A stretch of 64,000 bases of DNA from Malania oleifera. Lineage: Eukaryota; Streptophyta; Magnoliopsida; Santalales; Ximeniaceae. The translations under genes were made by a program, and so were the position numbers. Under the pieces are notes generated by a model that was not told the DNA's origin, did no database searches, and saw only the letters and a program-made list of their open reading frames with translations. Of this stretch, positions 21,812 through 34,115 are shown piece after piece (the stretch's first letter is position 1; each line of letters opens with the position of its first letter). The DNA lies in NCBI RefSeq assembly GCF_029873635.1, contig NC_080428.1:62111957-62175956 (forward strand). Direction: 5' to 3'.

Positions 21812-24800
21812 AAGCACACACACTTTCATTTGGGTGTTATTATCAACAAATATCAGAAACCAATGTACACCAGAGACAATGGATACATGGGAAGGTCTTC
21901 ATACATCGGAATGAATTAAAACAAATGGTGTATTACTATTATTCATGCTTAATGGATAAGTAGCACAATGATTTTTGGTTAAAATGCAAGTATCACATTT
22001 AAATTCAAAAAAATCCACGTTGGATAATACATCAGGAAACAAATGTCGTAAGTAATCAAATGATGAATGTCCCAAACGACGATGCCATAGGCAAAAATGT
22101 CGAGCTTTGGAACCAGCTAAAGAAGACGTGATGCGTACGACCCAAATTGAAATTTTCATGTAGTACAATCCCCCCCCCCCCCTCTCCTAGTACCACGCTC
22201 AATTATATCCTTGGTGAGAATATCTCGAAAAAGACAAAAATCAGAATAAATTAGTACCACACAATTTAGATATGTAGTAACTTGGCTAGTAGATAATAAC
22301 TTATGGGATAATGAGGGAACAAGTAAAGTGTTGGATAAATGAAGAAAGGGTGACAAGGTTACAGATCCGGCACCTGTGAAAGGTGAGACCACTCCATTAG
22401 CATTCGCAATGATGGTGTGCCTTTGAGATAAGCGGTGGAAGAAATTTGTGGGATTAAAAGTCATATGATCCGTGGCCCCATAGTCAATGAGCCAAGCACC
22501 ATTGTTCACATCGCTACGATAATTAAGTAAGGCATGACCAAGGTTACCTAGGTCCGCAGGAGAGAAGGTATCTCCACCTTCAAAATAGGTTGTAGCAACG
22601 GAATCCCAAACCAGTTTGGTTGTGGAAAATCTAATGAAATTACCAATTAACGCTGGATCAATGGAGTTGATCAGTCAGCCTTTTACAATGGCGTTGTTAG
22701 TACTACGCCACTTGCGGAAGGACAGGTCGGTTGGAGATGGCGGAGGTAACTTGCCATTGATGTAGCCCAACTTGTCTTTTCCAAAGATGTACATCTCAAC
22801 AACTTTGGATTATAAAACATAGTTGGAACCATCCAACTTGTAACGACCCCAACCCACCACATGGGTCCGGAGTGCTACTTTAGTGACATCAATGTACCTA
22901 ATACCTTATTCATCAAATATAAAATACTCATACGCAGTGGTAATAAAATATAAAATCCTCAAATTACATTACCAGAGTTCTAACTATCTTTATACACAAA
23001 TATATCCATTTTCACATAATTAAATCCCATAAAATTAGACAAAAATAAAATCTCTATCTACACACTACCTACATAAATTTACACCTCTAGCCCGCTAGAC
23101 CTGATCTTTAAGATTTCCTAAAAAGACAATTTGTAAAGTAGGGGTGAGCCACAGCTCAGTAAGGGAAAAACTAAGTTAATACCAATGTATGGCTAGCATG
23201 CATTTAGTGTACAAAAAATAACCAGTTCACTAAATAGATAAACACATTTATGAAAATATTCTTAATTTACACTCACACACACAATTAGTCGAGGATAGGG
23301 AAGATTACCCACCCATACAAGTAGCTTCCCTCTACTCTAGTACCATTACTGCTACCAGGGCACTCACTTTTCTCAGTAAGCCCTCAAAGTTATCTTATTA
23401 ATTAACCGTATTCACATAAATTAACAGATATGCATATAAGACACTCTCTGTGATAAACACGTCATTTACTTCCCCATGACACGGGTTGTGCGGCCCAAAA
23501 GTTGGACTAATGTCCTAAGGGATCCACCCAGACAATAGTCATCTATACTCTCTGCTAACATACTCCGCAGGTACACGCAGCTCTAACTACTGGTCCGATT
23601 GCCTTCACCCAAGGGTGCATTCTCCTCACGTAGGCAAATCGGACAAGGCCACCCTACACCTCTCAACACAGGTATGGGCGCACACGGCCACATAACAAAT
23701 CTCTAGCAACGGTACCGTGCTCACATTACATTGGTCCCCAGGGTTCCTAAAGCATATCATACAATTTAGATAATAAAAAATATCATTTAAAACATCATTT
23801 TACAATATTTCTTGTTATTCCAAAAACTCGGTCCCCAGCCAAAAATACAATCCGATATATAATCATCAATTAAAACTCGGCCCTCGACCATCAAATAATA
23901 ATCTTGGCCCTTGACCAATTAAACAATACCCGGCCACTAGCCGTTAGTTCAAACCCCTACATTTCATAAACAGTTCCAATATTTTTCACAATCCTAAATC
24001 CAGATATACAATAATCCATACAAATTAAATTATCTGCCACACAAATTTTCACATTTTAACATATACATATAAATAAACATGCTTTCCACCGTTCATTTTA
24101 TTCAAAAATATCATACCATATATCCTACGTTTGTAAAACTCATTTCGAACGGTTGGTTTTCAAAATAGTCTTTAAATTCCCAAATGAATAAATAAATATA
24201 TAAATATATAAATTTATAAAAACATAATAGTTAAATGGATTTAAATTTCATAAAATTACTGACTTAACTTAATTCCCTTACCTGATTCCTGAAAAAGCCA
24301 GATAACACCCTGGCCTACGCCCTAGGTGCTCAAAAACCCCTGAAATCTTGAAATTCAAATTTCACTACATTATTCATCACAATCCCTACAGTAACTTTCC
24401 CTAAAATTTCCCTAAATTATGAATACCCTAAATAGCCATAAAAGCCTAAATTATTAAACTTATCCCCGATTTAGGATTGGAACCCCAAAGCTCCAATTCG
24501 AAAACCTGCTTTGTTTAGATTGTAAAGAATCTCCCCACAAGTCTCTTGAAAATTTCCGTTCGTTAATGAGGCTTATAGTTTAAAAGAAATTGAGGTAAGT
24601 TTGAGATTTGACCTTACCCCATGAGATATGTCTACGCCACTCCCATGACAGATCTGCTCCAATAGAAGTGTCGGTGGCGGCGAGCAGAACCCAACGGTAT
24701 TTTTGAATTTTTGATCGGTCGAACAATGGAGACAAGATGGAGGAGAGTGGGAGAGAGGAGACATAGGGGTGCTGTCTTCGCAGAATGAAAAGAAAAAAGA

Positions 24801-24844
24801 AAGAGCAGACTTCTTGAACGATCAAAGATCCTTCAGGATAACTT

Positions 24845-24889
<45 letters not shown>

Positions 24890-25553
24890 TTATTATAATA
24901 TGATATTATTATTATATTATATTATTTAATTAATAATAATATTGAATTAATTAATTAATTTTTAAAAATTTTAATTTTAATTTTTTAAATAATTTAATTT
25001 TAAAATTTTTTAATAATTTTTTTAATATTTTTTTAAAATTTATTATTTATTTTTTTTAGGATCACAACATAACTTGATGCCAATTGGGACAATCGTAGGT
25101 TTAGGAGGCATGGTCGGGGCTTGAGCTTTGGACAAAGCTTCGACCATTTTGGTAAATATTTTTAAGAGGAGCGTATTAGGATCGATGGTAAAGTCACGAA
25201 ACTTCGTCAGAATTTCGTCATCGTCTACCATATGAAAAAGGGGTCAGGCGAAAGGAGGCTATGGGCTAGGGGTCAATGTGAATCGAGATCTAGATATCGT
25301 GTGGCTTTGATACCATGTCAAATTCTCTCTCTTTTTATTTTATCTATTTACAAAGGTATTGTACAAAACGTATATAAAGAGATTAACAACCTTATCCTTG
25401 GCTATATAGATTTTATGATTATAATCATACTAAAATCATATTTTAAGAATCATAATCATGGTTAATCCCTTGATAGAAGGGATTTGCAGTTATGTCTATT
25501 CCTATAATCTCCCGGATTGGTTTATTCCTATAATCTCTCTAATATTTTTAACA
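21812..25553 (-). mobile_element. Copia element, 5' part only
   Basis: Read on the minus strand: 5' LTR at 25553-25316 (238 bp, TGTTAA...TTTGACA), then the primer-binding site TGGTATCAAAGC (25315-25304). Next come gag-like sequence (about 25231-25075 and 22838-22530), a protease/GAG-pre-integrase part (about 22509-21899, with WLIDYGATDHMT and HRRLGHSSFDY plus a CxxC zinc half-site) and the start of integrase to about 21812. Reverse transcriptase, RNase H and the 3' LTR are absent, so it is truncated. A solo LTR of about 2.2 kb (22839-25069) sits inside the gag part. The element is broken, with several further lesions. Confidence 0.75.
22839..25069 (-). mobile_element. Tekay-like solo LTR inside the Copia fragment
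   Basis: A 2.2-kb non-coding insert in the Copia gag region. On the plus strand it begins TGTAACGACCCC and ends GATCACAACA, with flanks CAACT and TAACT (4 of 5; alternatively an exact AACTTG if the ends are shifted). Its landmarks, in order, are CTCAGTAAGGG, then GGCCCAAAAGTTGGAC, then CTTACCTGATTCCTGAAAAAG. They match the order in the LTRs at 50743 and 57941, so it is a diverged member of the same Tekay-type Gypsy group in minus orientation. A (TA)n tract lies at 24848-24883. No internal domain is attached. Confidence 0.65.
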
Positions 25554-26114
25554 ACTCAAGCAAATATTTTATTGATATTTTTGTTAAAAAAAATGAGGGC
25601 AGGAATTCATTATACTTAAAATTTTGAATTAAAGGGAAATTATTTTGAAAAAAAAAATTTAAAATTGTGTTGCTTATAATTAATTTTTTTATGCTACTTT
25701 GAATTTTCCAAAAAATTAATAAAAAGATAAAAGGTATTTAGGAGTAAAATAAAAAAATATAAATGCAGTTTTTTTTGGAGGGGGGGGAATATAGAATAGA
25801 AATTAGTATACTTTTATATTTTATTTATTTAATTGTGTAAATTTAAATTTAAAATTCAAAAAAATCTAAACTCCCATACAATAATCTTAAAATTTTAAAT
25901 TGAGAATTAATTGCAATCGGGACATCATTTAGTAATAATATAATGTAATATAAAGGGAAAAAAAGTGTAGGTGTAATTCGTAGATCCTCATATTTTTTAT
26001 GGAATCATTAATCTGGTGAGCGTTACAATGCGCGTGGGGTGCACATCTGCATAGACTCGCCTCTAAGAGAAGAGTTTTTTCCCGGTTTGACTTTTTAAAA
26101 AAATATATATATAC
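25554..26114. other. AT-rich spacer, no gene seen
   Basis: AT-rich DNA between the Copia 5' LTR and the left end of the candidate MULE. It contains a G8 run near 25784. No coding feature was recognised. Confidence 0.5.
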
Positions 26115-26124
26115 ATTATATAAT

Positions 26125-26410
26125 ACCCTATTTTGGGAAGTATTTCCCAAAATGACTCTGACGAAATCTCACTGGACCAAGTAGCGAGATTTACTGTGCA
26201 TGAGTGATGCTGGTATGGACGCATGGCAAATCTCGCTGGTTCGTCCAGTGAGATTTGCTTGGGAACACTAATTGCTGAACTATTCGGCGTTGGACGCGTG
26301 ATAAATTTCGCTAATTCGTCCAGCGAGATTTGCTTCAGCATACTAATTGCCCATCCATCCGGCATTGGACGCGTGACAAATCTTGCTGATTCATCCAGCG
26401 AGATTTGCTT
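26125..26410 (+). repeat. Left MULE terminus with four hairpin units
   Basis: Four interrupted palindromes AAATCTCGCT-N-AGCGAGATTT lie at 26163-26192, 26227-26257, 26302-26332 and 26377-26407. The last three are spaced exactly 75 bp apart with matching spacers, so this is both a tandem array and a hairpin array. The outermost 35 bp hold another dyad, TTTTGGGAA...TTCCCAAAA. Such subterminal repeats usually serve as transposase-binding sites. The frame running through the array is an artefact of the 75-bp period. Confidence 0.75.
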
Positions 26411-28960
26411 CATCCCTTACAGATCCCTTCCTCCTTCCATTTTGGGCGCAAACAGAGAGCATGGTCCTCCTATGCAGGCTTTGCAGAGAGACCTAGAGGC
26501 AAAGCAGGTGACCGTTGCTGAGGCCGAATGTGTTGCGGGTTGTCGGTGGCCGTTGCTTGTCAGGAGGCTTCCTATCCGTTGAGGAGTAGGTATATAAACT
26601 CGAGAAGATGAGGTAAGATGATTTCCACCATTTGCTTTGTTGGTAAATTTGAAATTAATTTTTTTGATCGAAGAATTTGTTTGATTGATAAAAGAGTTTA
26701 GTGTACCTTTCAATTTGCTGTTTGAAGGCTTCATTTGGAAACACCCAAGTTTAAGATTAAGGATTTTTGTGTGTTTGCAATTTATTTTTTATGATGCAGT
26801 ATGTATGCCCTAACAAAAACGAGATGTATGATTTAAATTTTTTTATTTGGATTATACAATCATTTTGTATGTCAATGTTCTTCAGCATATTTATAGAATC
26901 ATATTTCTCTTGTTTGATATATTTGCATTTTTATTTCTAAATGCATGTTTCAATTTGCTCCCATAATTTTAATTTGTATTAATGTTTTGTTTTGCCATGT
27001 GATTGATGATTGGAAACCTTAAGTTCCATCATTTAGAATTTCAAGTGTAAATCAGCATCACTGCAGCTAATAGAGCTGCCTATTCCATACCTCACTCAAG
27101 TCTACATACCTTGGAGCAAGGCTAATTTAATTAATATGATTTGAATGAGTGTCCTTATATGGGCTTTAAGTTTAATTTCATGCTTAACAAAAGCATCCTT
27201 ATTTTCTTAAATTTATTTATAATAAAATATTCTTCCATAACTACTTCTAAGTATAGTATTGTACTTAATCGATTAAAGTATTCTTTAATTTTGTTTGACT
27301 AACTGAATTAAATTATTACATGGTTTTGTTAATGAGTATATATATTCTCTCAGCAATGACCTTTTCTCCATCTCAACCTCTTCATTTGACATATATTATT
27401 GGTTTGGTGCATACATGCGCGCATGCAAGTTGTAATTATCTAAATGACATTTTCGTTGGCGTATGATTGACCTTTTAATTACTTATATTATATATATACG
27501 TGTCTGTCAAACCCTTCCGAGTTCGTTTCCTTTCCTGGATTCCTGAAATTTACCTCCAGTTGTGGGGTTGATTCAAGGAGCACGGGATTAGTCACGTGGA
27601 CTGTAAAACGGACACGTGAAAACCCAATATGTAATCCAAAAAAATATATATATATATATATAAGTGCACACGCGTACATGCACCCGCGCGCGCGCATACA
27701 CAGGATTTGAATTTATTTAATCAGCTTGATTATCAACTCGTGGACACCATAGTTTTAAGTGATACAAACAAGAAGATACCATCAATTCGTTCTATTCTAG
27801 ATATGTTTCATCTAAGTTGGGACCTAATTATTGGCCTATTGGGCAACAACTAGCCAAATAGGTTTCAAGGATCCCAGGTCATCTGAACATTAGACCAACC
27901 AATGGAGAACTCTGAAAAATGATTTTCCAGGAAAATGTGAACGCATATCTGTTATTGTAACTGACACAATAAAGTCGCTAAAGAAATTACATTTACTGTG
28001 AAGAATAACATTTGAACGAAATACAAAAAATACTCCAGATTTAGAAGAATCATTAAAAAAGGTTTACCTGAGTTGTGGTGCGCGCAATTTCATCCCACTT
28101 ATTTATTAACCTATTAATTAATAATAAAATATAATTAAATTATGCAACGAATAAAAAAAACTATCTATAAATTTAAATTAACATTTTGTGTGATTCAAAA
28201 AATTAATTTAGTTATAGATACTATTTTTAACATAAATTAATGTGATAATCAAATGTTATAAATACATATTAATAATAAAATTATTATTAATTAATAAATA
28301 ATGTTATTTTATTTTAATTAATAAAAAAGAATTAAATTTTCATTCATTATTAAAATAATTAGCTTTTAAGTTTCTAATTATACAAATATTATTATTTCTA
28401 TTCTAAATTTATTTAAAAATGACTATATATATTATTTTACTATGTATTAAGACATATTAGTTATTATATTAATATGTTGTAAATATACTTTAATAACAAG
28501 ATTATTAAACCGGGTGACAATTTGATCTAAATGCCTCCTGCATGGTTGATGCAGTGATGTGAATTGCATGCTGGTAGATATTATAGGTTCTCACATGCTC
28601 GGACTGAATTATTACATTGCTTGCAAACGTTTCAGGGACATGGTAAAAATGAAAAAATATTCAAATTACAGACAGCATGCTGCCGAAATTTTGGTAGAAC
28701 TTTTTCTAGAAAAGTAACCATGTACTAAGATGAAAACAATTAAATGCACGCAAAAATATTTTTTAAAGGACGAGTGAAACATATAGGGAAGATTGCATGC
28801 TCATGAACGTATAGGGAAGATTGCACTAGTCAAATGATAAAATCTAAATAATAGATAACTAGTGTAGTTGCGTTAAAAGGATGCTTATACTGTTTCGTAT
28901 ATTTAGTGAAATTAATTATTGATTACTATAAGTAACACATATCACTTATACATACAATTT
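26411..28960. other. Interior of candidate MULE before the transposase
   Basis: A less AT-rich patch at 26430-26600 might be a leader or first exon, but no supported exon was found. The rest is AT-rich, with a (TA)n tract at about 27642-27662 and alternating GC/CA stretches near 27663-27702. No further gene was seen. Confidence 0.45.
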
Positions 28961-28969
28961 TGTTTTGTC

Positions 28970-31640
28970 TAGGTCTTCTTTATTTCCTAAGCGCCGATCT
29001 AAATGGCGGGAAGTTCAAGCAGTGCTCTGATGATGGTATTGTTGTATATAGGGGGGACATTATAACCGAAGCAGATGTTGTTAGTTATAATACTCCGCCA
29101 ATTCGACCAATTCGAATTGGCCATAGGAGTAAATTAAATAAATTGTATACAAAGATATACAAATATTTGCATATTGATCCAAATCAATATACATTGCGGA
29201 TGACTGCAAGATACCCTTTGCGGTCATTCAATAATACAGTCCTCTACGAGGCTGTTCCCATATCCGATGATTATGATCTACGCATTGTGTTAGATGCACA
29301 CTGCGTAGGTTTGACATATTTCATTGTGCAATTATATGTCGAAATCATTCCTCAAATGGGTGTAATCACGGTTAGGCAGCTTGAGGCACATGCTGAGCAT
29401 TTGGATGAAGTGGAGGAAGACACCTAACAAACACGTCATATCGGTATGAGTGCGGAGGTTGGTGGTATGCCTACTGTGGATTTCAACGAATACTCAGGAT
29501 CGTCGTTCGAGCCGCCGATATACAAAACACCTGTTCCTGACACGTATCCGCGGGGAGGTTGTGAAGAAGTCCCAACAGAGGGTCCAAGATCGTTGTTCGC
29601 CATTGCGAACGACGCATTGGACAAGGGAATGGACATTACGAATGATGTTAATCTTCAATATAAAGATACGTACGAGCAGGAAACAGTTGAAGGGTTAAAT
29701 GAGTTCCCCAATGATGTGAACCCACGCCCCCTGTGAAATGGATGATGCCACGTTCGGTGCCCAGTTTATGGATGAGCCTCCGATGTACGGTCATATTGAC
29801 GTAGATATTGTAGATTTAACTGCGGTGGATGAACTTCCTATACGCGTGACTCATTGGGATGAATCCTCTGAGCTAAGTAAGGGGATGCTCTTCAGGTCGA
29901 AGGATCGGTTGATTGCGGCAATGTGAATGTAACACGCTTGAATCCACTATGACTTCCACGTTCTGCGATCTACCCTAGACTTATGGGTTGCTAGGTGTAA
30001 GGAGCACGATTGCGGATGGAGCTTGCGTGCAATGTATCAGATGAAACACCGATTATTCAAAATCACCCAATATGGTGGTCCACACATGTGTCTGAACGAA
30101 CTTCTCTCGCAGGATGATAACCAAATCACATAGTCCCTCATTGTTGGGGAAATAGTGAATATGATAAGGGAAGATGCGTCAACGTCAATCGCCACATTGA
30201 AGGAGTTCATAAATTGTCTCTTCGGTTACTTGATCTCGTATAAGAAGGTTTGGTTGGGCAAACAGAAGGCAATTGCCTAAGTATTCGGCAATTGGGAGAA
30301 GTCTTATCAAGTGTGGTCGAAGTGGATGGAAGCGATGTGCGTGTACAATCTTGGGATTATAGTCAGGTGGAGGTGGACTTTTGTTCTAGGTAGCGAGAAC
30401 ACCGCAACCTTTGTATTCGTATTTTGGTCGTTTGCAGCATCTATTCAAGGTTTTCGTCGCTAGCCTCCCATCATATGTATGGACGGGACACACTTGTACA
30501 GTAAGTACAAGGGCAAACTTCTAATTACAACGTGCTCGGATGCAACTAGGCAAATATTTCCCCTTGCATTTGATATTATCCAAGAGGAAAGCCTGGACAC
30601 ATGGAATTTGTTTCTATGTTGTCTTCGTTCCATTACCGATAAGGATGACATTTGCCTTATATCATATTGGCATCTAAGAATTCTCACGGCAGTGTAGCAC
30701 AATCTTGATTGGAAACCACCATGTGCCCACCACCGATTCTTCCTTTGACACGTGGTCAGCAACTTTAATACGAAAGTACGGAGTGTCAATTTTAAGCATA
30801 TGGCTGAGCGAGCGAGAAGTGAGCATCAAGTGAGAAAATTTGACATGTGCATGGAGAGGATATTTGATGAGGGTGGGGAACTAGTGAAGTCATTTTTTGA
30901 TCAGATCCCTTCTCATATATAGACTTAGTGCCACGACGGTGGAAGAAGGTATGAGAACATGACCACTAACTTTGTGGAATGTTTCAATGCCGTTTTGAAA
31001 GGCGCTCGTAGCCTTCCAATAACAGCCCTTGTGCAACTAATATTTTATCACGTTGCACATTATTTCAATAACCAACGGGAGGCTGCTCGTAATGCAATAT
31101 CTGGAGGAAATGCATTCACTCCATATATATTACTAGCGATGCAAAGAAGGAAGCTGAAGGCGATCGGGCATCGAGTCACGAAAGTTCAATCGATCGAGGA
31201 GTAGTTTTAGCATCACAAATACGTAATTGGTGCCACATAAAGGGAATAACATCCAAACTTAGAGCATCCAGAGACGCGAATGCTCGTGTAGGAAGTGGCA
31301 AGCATTATACATTCCCTGCTTCTACCTTCTCGCCGCATGTGCGGAGACACGGTTAAACGCAAACCAGTATGTTGTGTCATGTTGGAGCATATGACTGCCG
31401 AGCACTATGCGACATATGCTGCGGATTTTCATCCAATTATGCACGAGGCGTATTTGTCAGCATCCTCGTCGCCGAATTTGCAAGCAAATCTTGCATATGC
31501 TCAACATAAAGGTCGGCCTAGGAGCTCACGTATACACAACGAGATGGATGCATGAGAAAGTAGGAAAAATATCACATGCAGCATATGTCATCAAAAAGGA
31601 CATAATGGCATGAGGTGTCCTAGAATGAGATAACTCAGGG
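28970..31640 (+). pseudogene. MuDR/MULE transposase, decayed
   Basis: The N-terminal part, 28970-29424, encodes the ubiquitin/PB1-like MuDR leader region (GIVVYRGD...RYPLRSF...DLRIVLDAH). In-frame TAA at 29425 separates it from an acidic linker (29446-29735), and the frame then shifts (29738-29925). The DDE core begins with CMDGTHLYSKYKGKLL (from about 30474), carrying the first catalytic Asp. The position of the second Asp (usually LISDRH) reads LISYWH, so a catalytic residue is lost. MTTNFVECFNAVLKGAR (30959) is the usual downstream block. A SWIM-type finger CSC...PCFY (about 31266-31315) has Tyr in place of His. A zinc knuckle CSICHQKGHNGMRC lies near 31580-31621. There are multiple stops and at least one frame change, so this copy is not functional. 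No intron is evident. Confidence 0.8.
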
Positions 31641-32950
31641 ATGCAGCTCGGCCTTTGCACTGACCTATCACTTATGGGGGTTTATGTAGAGTCCTATTAT
31701 TACCTTTAATTGTTGTCCAAAGGGTGAAGGAATGCTTCGGGGTGCTGCCACACGTCCACACTTCCTTATTCCAAGGAACCAAACTTCCTTTATTTCTCTA
31801 CAAGTTATGGATTTAGGAAGAGCAGTTTTGGCCATCAACTACCCACTGATCAATAAGACATTCAACTGCTATTTGAACCTCACAATTCTGCATCAATTGG
31901 TTCTTTAATTTAATAAATTTTTAAAACAAGGGAGAGTCTTCATGCCTTATTGTTGCATCCCATAGGCTGACCCTATTCAAACAAAGAGTCCTTATTCTAA
32001 ATATTCGAAAGAGCCCTTGTGATTAAGGCTATGTTCCAAAGGATCATAACTTCCTTTATTTAGCCTCGACGCTGCAAGGGGAATTCCAAGATATCTGCAT
32101 GGAACACGGATTGGGCTGTTGAGCACGTGATGTATGTGACTATGTGGGGGCATCGACGAGAGTACATCATATAGGGAGTGGAGGCGGACGGTCCAATGGG
32201 TCCAGAGGACCCATATTATACGTGGTATAGGTCCATCACATGATGCTTTGTGGATAGGCCCGCGGTGGTCAGCATGAGCCTCGTAAGAATACTCTAACAC
32301 ACACCTAATTTTTATCATCTATGTTATGATATCAATGTGGTAACCACTTTTTTCGTATGCTGCATACGAATGTACTACACCAGGTCGACCTACTCTCTTC
32401 AGAGCCCGCAGTCCATAATTTAGCAAGAGCAGGTTTGGACATTGTCTACAAGGATGGGCGACAGATCCTTATACCACGTCGGGCCCCAGCACCATGAGGA
32501 GGTCGAGCAACTCCAGTATAAGGAGGTCGAGCAGCTTTCTTTAGTTGTTTGTTGAGTCTGGCCTTCTCGCCGCTCGTTTTACAAGCAGAGTACGTATTCG
32601 GCCCGTCTGCACCGTATGCCCCATCGACAGCTGCCAATATTGCAAGCCCGTCCAGTAGATCTATACAGGTGGACGCTCTGTCTGACTCTGCCGCCACCTC
32701 GTCGATGTCATACCTACTAGACGACCCTCTCAATGCGGAGGAGGTGGATGCGCCTGCTTTGCCACCTCAGACTTGTCCATATACTTCATACGAGTTAGCT
32801 CCCCGTCCGCTTCGCATGGATATAGATGATATAGTACCTATTGGCAGAGATGACAGACATGTAGCACATCAACGATCCTAGACACCAGACGCGAAAAAGC
32901 AGCCAGGAGAGGGCAGATGCAGACGACAGCCACCCTGACACCGGAGACGA
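31641..32950 (+). pseudogene. Plant-mobile-domain-like tail following the transposase
   Basis: The plus strand at about 32129-32290 encodes HVMYVTMWGHRREYII and DPYYTWYRSIT, followed by CFVDRPAVVSM. This resembles the C-terminal end of plant mobile domain proteins (a W..R motif followed by PY..WYR..T). Two in-frame stops interrupt it. The next 400 bp encode a Ser/Pro-rich tail (frame at about 32549-32880). The expected N-terminal two thirds of the domain between 31641 and 32080 is not recognisable. MULEs with plant-mobile-domain fusions are known; this copy would be a degraded example, but the call rests on a short similarity. Confidence 0.4.
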
Positions 32951-32959
32951 CCTCTCTAC

Positions 32960-33270
32960 GACACCGAGTAGTAGATCATCATTTGTATATATCATCATTG
33001 TATTATTTCATTTGTACAACATCTATTTGTTTATTATTTCATTTGTATAGATTATCGTTGTATTATTTCATTTGTACAGCATAAATTTGTTCATTTTTTC
33101 ATTTGTATAGATCATCATTGTATTAATCATCGTTGTATTATTTCTTTTGTACAACATCTATTTGTCCATTTTTACGTTTGTATAGATCATCGTTCTATTA
33201 TTTCATTTGTACAACATTATATTTTTTTCTTTTTTCAATTGTATAGAGCATCGTTGTATTATTTATCTAT
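32960..33270. repeat. Tandem array, period about 60-70 bp
   Basis: Repeated phrases ATCATCGTTGTATTATTTC, ATTTGTACAACAT and ATTTGTATAGATCATCG recur four to five times with small changes just downstream of the transposase remnant. Confidence 0.75.
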
Positions 33271-33349
33271 AATTAAACATATTTATTCATTTTCCACATG
33301 ATGTATATGGGAATGAAATTTGGTTATGATAGGTGTGAATGAACGTTTT

Positions 33350-34115
33350 GTATTGTTTCCCATAGACGTATACATGAAAGTGGTGAATGTAACGTTGTGA
33401 ACATACTGGCATCAATTGTGTAGGATGGATGTTTTCTTTGAACAGGTGCATGAATAGATATGCTCAATTTTTAAAGGGAATTTTGCCGAAATTTTTATAG
33501 TAATGTAATACGTTGGATGTGTATGAAAGTTGTCAATGTAACGTTGTGAACATACTGGCATCAATTGTGTAGGGTAAATGTTTTCTTTGAACAGGTGCAG
33601 GGATGGATATGCTCAATTTTTAAAGGGAATTCTGTCGAAATTTTTATAGTAATTTGATATGTTGGATGTGTATGAAAGTTATAAATGTTACATTGTGACA
33701 TACTGGTATCGATTGTGTAGGATAGATGTTTTCTTTGAACAAGTGCATGGATGGGTATGCTCAATTTTTAAAGGGATTTCTGCCAAAATTTTTATAATAA
33801 TTTGATATGTTGGATGTGTATGAAAGTTGTCAATGTAACGTTGTGAACATACTGGTATCGATTGTGTAGGATAAATATTTTATTTGAACAGACGCATGTA
33901 TGGATATGCTCAATTTTTAAAGGGGATTTTACCAAAATTTTTACAATAATTTGATACGTTGAATGTGTATGAAAGTTGTAAATATAACGTTGTGAACGTA
34001 TTGGTATTGATTGTTTAGGATAAATGTTTTCTTTGAACAGGCGCATGGATGGATATGCTCAATTTTCAAAGGGGACTTTGCCAAAATTTATAGAGTAATG
34101 ATTCTTTATATAAAT
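33350..34115. repeat. 149-bp minisatellite, five copies
   Basis: The landmark GAAAGT.GT.AATGTAACG recurs at 33376, 33525, 33674, 33822 and 33971, giving periods of 149, 149, 148 and 149 bp. Each unit also contains AACAGGTGCATG and ATATGCTCAATTTTTAAAGG. Units differ at a modest number of positions, without obvious higher-order structure. The repeat yields short mirror frames on the minus strand that are not genes. Confidence 0.9.

Noticed and set aside
26223-26582. 119-codon frame across the left MULE end
   Set aside because: Its length comes from the 75-bp (multiple of 3) period of the hairpin array; the frame has no domain.
31992-32318. 108-codon minus-strand frame
   Set aside because: The plus strand of the same stretch encodes a recognisable plant-mobile-domain-like tail, so the minus frame is a shadow.
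33350-34115. CRISPR-like array
   Set aside because: The repeats are 149-bp head-to-tail units without short repeat/unique spacer alternation, and the genome is eukaryotic.
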